This document shows, in pieces, positions 13,001-15,449 of a stretch of 15,449 bases of DNA. Source of the DNA: Candidatus Methanoplasma sp. GTDB taxonomy: Archaea; Thermoplasmatota; Thermoplasmata; Methanomassiliicoccales; Methanomethylophilaceae. Each line of letters starts with the position of its first letter. The stretch's first letter is position 1. The translations under genes were made by a program, and so were the position numbers. Location: positions 1 through 15,449 of the forward strand of contig JAITCQ010000084.1 in NCBI GenBank assembly GCA_031283015.1, written 5' to 3'. The notes beneath the pieces were generated by a model, which saw only the letters and a list, made by a program, of their open reading frames with translations, was not told where the DNA came from and ran no database searches.

Positions 13001-15449
13001 TCGAGCGGGTCGGGGAGAGGACCGCGCTCAGCGACATCACCGCCGCTCTGGATATAAGCGAGGACGTGACGTTCAGATCGATGAGGAAGCTGGAGTCGAT
13101 GTATCTCGTCACAAGGGCGGACATCACCGCGAACAACAAATGGTACTTCTCCAGAGCGGAATACCCCCGACTCGACAAGAATAAGTGCCTGGACGAGATC
13201 GTTTTCAGATATCTGGATTGTTTTGCTCCGGCGACCGTTCCGGAGATCGCGTTCTCCCTTTCTGTCACGGAGAGAGAGGCCCAGTCCGCACTGGATTCGC
13301 TGGTCGGTAGCGAGGAGGCGGTCAAAGGGCAGTTCCTGATATCCCAGAGTCCGCAGTACATGAAGACGCTGGACCGCATGAGGCTAAGGGCGGGGAAGGA
13401 GAACATATTCGATTTCGACACCGTCGAAGAGTACAGAAGGACGAAAGGGGAACAGTTCGATTCCATAGAGGCCTATTTCAGATTCTACGGTTCCGCCGGA
13501 AGCGAGATAGACGTTTACAACAGGGTCAAGAACTTCAGCCTGGAGGAATGGTACAGGATGAGGGAGTCCGAAAGGCTGCTTCTGGGAAGATTCGTTAGAG
13601 GAAGGGTGAGATATGTGCTTTCCGAGGACGGCGACAGGCTCGCGGCCCTCCGGCCTTCCGAAGTGACGGAGAACGACATCCGGCTGCTTTCTCTCATAGA
13701 AAGCATGGGGCAGGCGACGTTGAGGCAGCTGCTCGCCGCGACAGGGGGGGAGAAGACCGAGATCAAGGAATCGATCCAGAGACTCGACCGCTCTCTTAAG
13801 ATAGTACGCGCGTTCAACGACCGGGAGGACTGGGGCACAGAGAACACCTATAAACCATACCGCCCGAAGAGGCCGGAAAAGGATCCCACGGAGGAACTCA
13901 TCCGCGGATGCATAATCTCATACGGCCCCATACCCGCGCAGGCGCTGCGCTTTCTGGTGGGCGTGACCTCCGAGGAGGCGGAAAGGTATGCGGCGTCGGC
14001 AGGCGCGACGACGATCTACGTCGGAGGCGGACAGAACCAGATGTACGTCATGCCGGAAGAGATACCGTTGATGACAAGGGTAAGGAACAGAAAGGAAAAG
14101 GTCACAATACGGTCGCTGTACGACCCCGACCTGGGATCGAAATGGGCCGAGCTGTCCGCGAGATACGGGGACAGATGGATATACCCCGCCACAAAGGGGA
14201 ACAAGGTCGTGGGCGCGCTGGAGATATGGGAGATGTCGGGCTGCATAGAGGTGAGAAGCATGGACCTGGACTCGCCGGATCTCCTGCAGGACGTGCTCAC
14301 CGCTCTGGACCGTCTCATGCGGTTCTTCAACATGAAGAGGGTGGACATCGTGAGGATCAGAGAGATACTGGGAACGGACGCGGCAGACCTGGATGCGGAA
14401 AAGGAGAAGTGTCTTAAGGACAACGGGTACAGGTTCGTCAACGGGTTCTACGCGAAGGGGGACTTCATAGACCGGACGATGCCGGACGAGGAGTACGTCA
14501 GCTACGTGTTCCAGAGGCAGAGGGTCTCGCAGTCAGCCAAATACGCCACGGTCGACGAGGCGGTGAAGGCCAGAGGATACATAAGGAACGAGCAGGAAGC
14601 GGTCACTCGAGTGTCGCAAAAGGTGCCGTTCAAGAAGATACTTGGCAGAGGGGGCCTTCTCAGGATGACGCTCCTGCCCGGCTATGTGGGGTACACAACA
14701 GCGGAGTTCGCCCATGTATACCGCGCGGCAAAAGCGGGCGAGACCGATAAGGACGCCAAGATAATCACGGAGCTGATACGGGACAGGCAGCCGACATCAA
14801 GAAAGGAGATAGTTGCGAACTCCCCCTTCTCGGAAGAAAGGACCCTGGAGCTGGTCACCGAACTCTCCAAGGCGTCCGCGCTGTACCAGGATCAGGACTC
14901 ATTCTACTATCTGGTGCCTTCCGGTCGTTTAAGCAAGGAAGAGGCGCTCAAAGCGGTCACCAGAAGGCACTTCAAAGACTTCGGCACGTTCTCAGCAGAA
15001 GACCTGGCGCAGTTCCTTTCCATCAGGATGCCCAACGTAAGGAAGACACTGTCCGATCTCGAGAAGGAGGGATTCCTGGTCAAAGGGTTCCTAGTGAAGG
15101 ACGACCCCACGCTCAGATGGATGCTGAAAGAGGACGCGGGAAGGAAGCCGGAGATATTCAAAGAGACGTTCCTGCTGAACACGCAGGACAACCTACACAT
15201 ATACCTGCGTGACATGATCAAAAGGGAATGCGGCGCGACGGAATGCGTGGTGTTCGACGGAACGAAGATAATCGGCAGTTTCTTCGGTAAGGTGGCCTCG
15301 TCGGGCGCCAAAGTGGAGAACTTCAGGGGAAGCGACAAGGCCTACAAGCATATCAAAGAGACGGCCAGGTCCCTGGGCGTGAAGATAGAGGAAACGAAAC
15401 CCTCCGAGGAGGAGGATTGGGATGTTTCCGAATTCTATCTGAAGACCAA
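10093..15449 (+). CDS. lhr: Large Lhr-family ATP-dependent helicase with extended C-terminus, 3' end outside window
   Basis: At least 1785 codons are open and the frame runs off the right edge. The helicase core is a superfamily 2 Lhr type: motif I PTGSGKT (57-63), motif II DEIH (181-184), motif III SAT (216-218), motif VI QRIGRSGH (373-380). The Lhr domain-4 signature includes VTNHGTTAGELSEKFVERL and KPTVPSWAGE (567-576). Lhr proteins translocate 3' to 5' on single-stranded DNA and unwind DNA or RNA:DNA hybrids; they are linked to DNA repair. The usual Lhr core is about 850-900 residues; the rest (about 900 more) is an extension of winged-helix segments. Two parts, about 1266-1395 and about 1614-1765, look like AlkZ/YcaQ-type modules: an R-x-Y/F-G-P-like helix, a helix-turn-helix, then a strand pair with xxVVGALEIW (1373) and xxIIGSFFG (1726). 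No intein or frameshift is visible. It is divergent from the surface-protein gene. Confidence 0.93.
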   Translation, partial: MSSLEKADKAHSMEEVMDLMEPLIATWFKERFDMLTEPQAKAIPAIHQRKNVLVSSPTGSGKTLTAFTSIINELTKYAAEGKLEERIYCIYISPLKALANDVNRNLNTPLAEMRETAAAHGMNIPGIRVAVRSGDTPQNERQKMVRHPPHILITTPESLALILAAPKFKENLRKVEWVILDEIHDICDSKRGVFLSLTLERLREHCETDFSRIGLSATLAPIEAIAAYLVGCGPNGEHREVTLVEADSKKELDLKVICPTDDMTALSSDIVNSMMYDKVKEMVDQHETTLIFTNTRSGAESVVYKLKERGLESVEVHHSSLGRETRLDVEERLKRGEIRCVVSSTSLELGIDIGSIDLVCQIGSPKSVAKGLQRIGRSGHSYGRVAKGRLIVFDPDDLVECAVMCRAAHRGDIDRVGIPENCLDVLAQTVVGMSLDQRWEEDAAYEIVKGSYCYRNLRKDRFIDVLRYLGSKDEHEGVYSKIWYDEEERRFGRKKGARMIYLMNLGTIPEEANYRVVTNHGTTAGELSEKFVERLAPRDVFVLGGRSLEFVRSKGMVAHVKEATGRKPTVPSWAGEMLPRSFDLSMDVAVFRREMSQMISDEPPDLISALSREFDIDEGSARSLVSYFKEQKAVTGSIPDVDRLAIEEYIDPSGNQRIVFHFPFGRRVNDALSRGYAYRLSNMIGSNVSVTMSDDNFMIGTPRKIDIEQIPGLLTSRELEPMLRKAIKDSEIFKLRFRHTAARSFMILRNYLGRPISVNRQQIRSSYLLDMLGNMENAPVIEETYREVLEDDMDIRNAAEVLEMIENGKMGVEVFRFSGTPSPFAHSIILSGFTDIVLMEDRSELLKELHRKVLHRALGDSVKEFEFDEDHVIPYFRQKIGRISSKNDIVPLLKRTGPLQAVRERGRNIYAYCDEDKKTVDEWVRDLLKEGEIGTVFLDEPHIMVKGEVPTYAAATAKERELNETDLKVLERVGERTALSDITAALDISEDVTFRSMRKLESMYLVTRADITANNKWYFSRAEYPRLDKNKCLDEIVFRYLDCFAPATVPEIAFSLSVTEREAQSALDSLVGSEEAVKGQFLISQSPQYMKTLDRMRLRAGKENIFDFDTVEEYRRTKGEQFDSIEAYFRFYGSAGSEIDVYNRVKNFSLEEWYRMRESERLLLGRFVRGRVRYVLSEDGDRLAALRPSEVTENDIRLLSLIESMGQATLRQLLAATGGEKTEIKESIQRLDRSLKIVRAFNDREDWGTENTYKPYRPKRPEKDPTEELIRGCIISYGPIPAQALRFLVGVTSEEAERYAASAGATTIYVGGGQNQMYVMPEEIPLMTRVRNRKEKVTIRSLYDPDLGSKWAELSARYGDRWIYPATKGNKVVGALEIWEMSGCIEVRSMDLDSPDLLQDVLTALDRLMRFFNMKRVDIVRIREILGTDAADLDAEKEKCLKDNGYRFVNGFYAKGDFIDRTMPDEEYVSYVFQRQRVSQSAKYATVDEAVKARGYIRNEQEAVTRVSQKVPFKKILGRGGLLRMTLLPGYVGYTTAEFAHVYRAAKAGETDKDAKIITELIRDRQPTSRKEIVANSPFSEERTLELVTELSKASALYQDQDSFYYLVPSGRLSKEEALKAVTRRHFKDFGTFSAEDLAQFLSIRMPNVRKTLSDLEKEGFLVKGFLVKDDPTLRWMLKEDAGRKPEIFKETFLLNTQDNLHIYLRDMIKRECGATECVVFDGTKIIGSFFGKVASSGAKVENFRGSDKAYKHIKETARSLGVKIEETKPSEEEDWDVSEFYLKT

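Noticed and set aside
1..15449. CRISPR array, tRNA, rRNA or insertion sequence
   Set aside because: I saw no evenly spaced short repeats, cloverleaf, rRNA-like sequence, transposase motif or terminal inverted repeats; the only clear long repeat is the 54-nt pair.

Overview
The window comes from an archaeon. It carries the replicative helicase MCM, the ribosome export/quality factor NMD3 beside a DUF424 protein, the rRNA aminocarboxypropyltransferase Tsr3, a two-subunit class I fumarase and a very large Lhr-type helicase. Several promoters have a TATA-like box only about 25-35 nt upstream of the start codon, which is the layout of leaderless archaeal transcripts. The DNA is moderately GC-rich by eye. 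A euryarchaeal or Thermoplasmatota lineage (for example Methanomassiliicoccales) fits, but that placement is inference.

Layout. 59-1050 (+): a two-gene operon of a low-molecular-weight phosphatase/ArsC-fold protein that has lost its catalytic Cys and Arg, overlapping tsr3 by ATGA. 1051-1281: a regulatory region with three separate inverted repeats; the last sits on the predicted transcription start of arsR. 1282-2719 (+): an arsenic unit of arsR repressor and arsM arsenite methyltransferase. 2720-3477: a gene-poor stretch with two decayed, related minus-strand coding remnants and a strong 54-nt direct repeat (spacing 306 nt) whose plus strand reads as an archaeal promoter. 3478-7171 (+): an information-processing operon of a small winged-helix-like protein, mcm, a DUF424 protein and nmd3, with junctions of 4 nt, 1 nt and a 4-nt overlap. 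7261-7569 (+): a solitary MNT-type nucleotidyltransferase. 7705-9137 (+): fumarase alpha and beta, overlapping by GTGA. 9124-9975 (-): a secreted, membrane-anchored protein with carboxypeptidase-regulatory-like beta-sandwich repeats, convergent with fumB. 10093 to the window end (+): an Lhr-family helicase of at least 1785 residues, open at the right edge.

Most of the window is housekeeping. The arsenic pair works as sensor plus detoxification enzyme: arsenite releases ArsR from its operator, and ArsM methylates the arsenite. The points most worth a second look are the Lhr protein, whose C-terminal extension seems to contain two copies of an AlkZ/YcaQ-like winged-helix module; the dead phosphatase coupled to tsr3; the small winged-helix gene leading into mcm, with an inverted repeat around its TATA box; the triple palindromes before arsR; and the decayed duplicated gene pair with its conserved promoter-like repeat. 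I found no CRISPR array, tRNA, rRNA or transposase.
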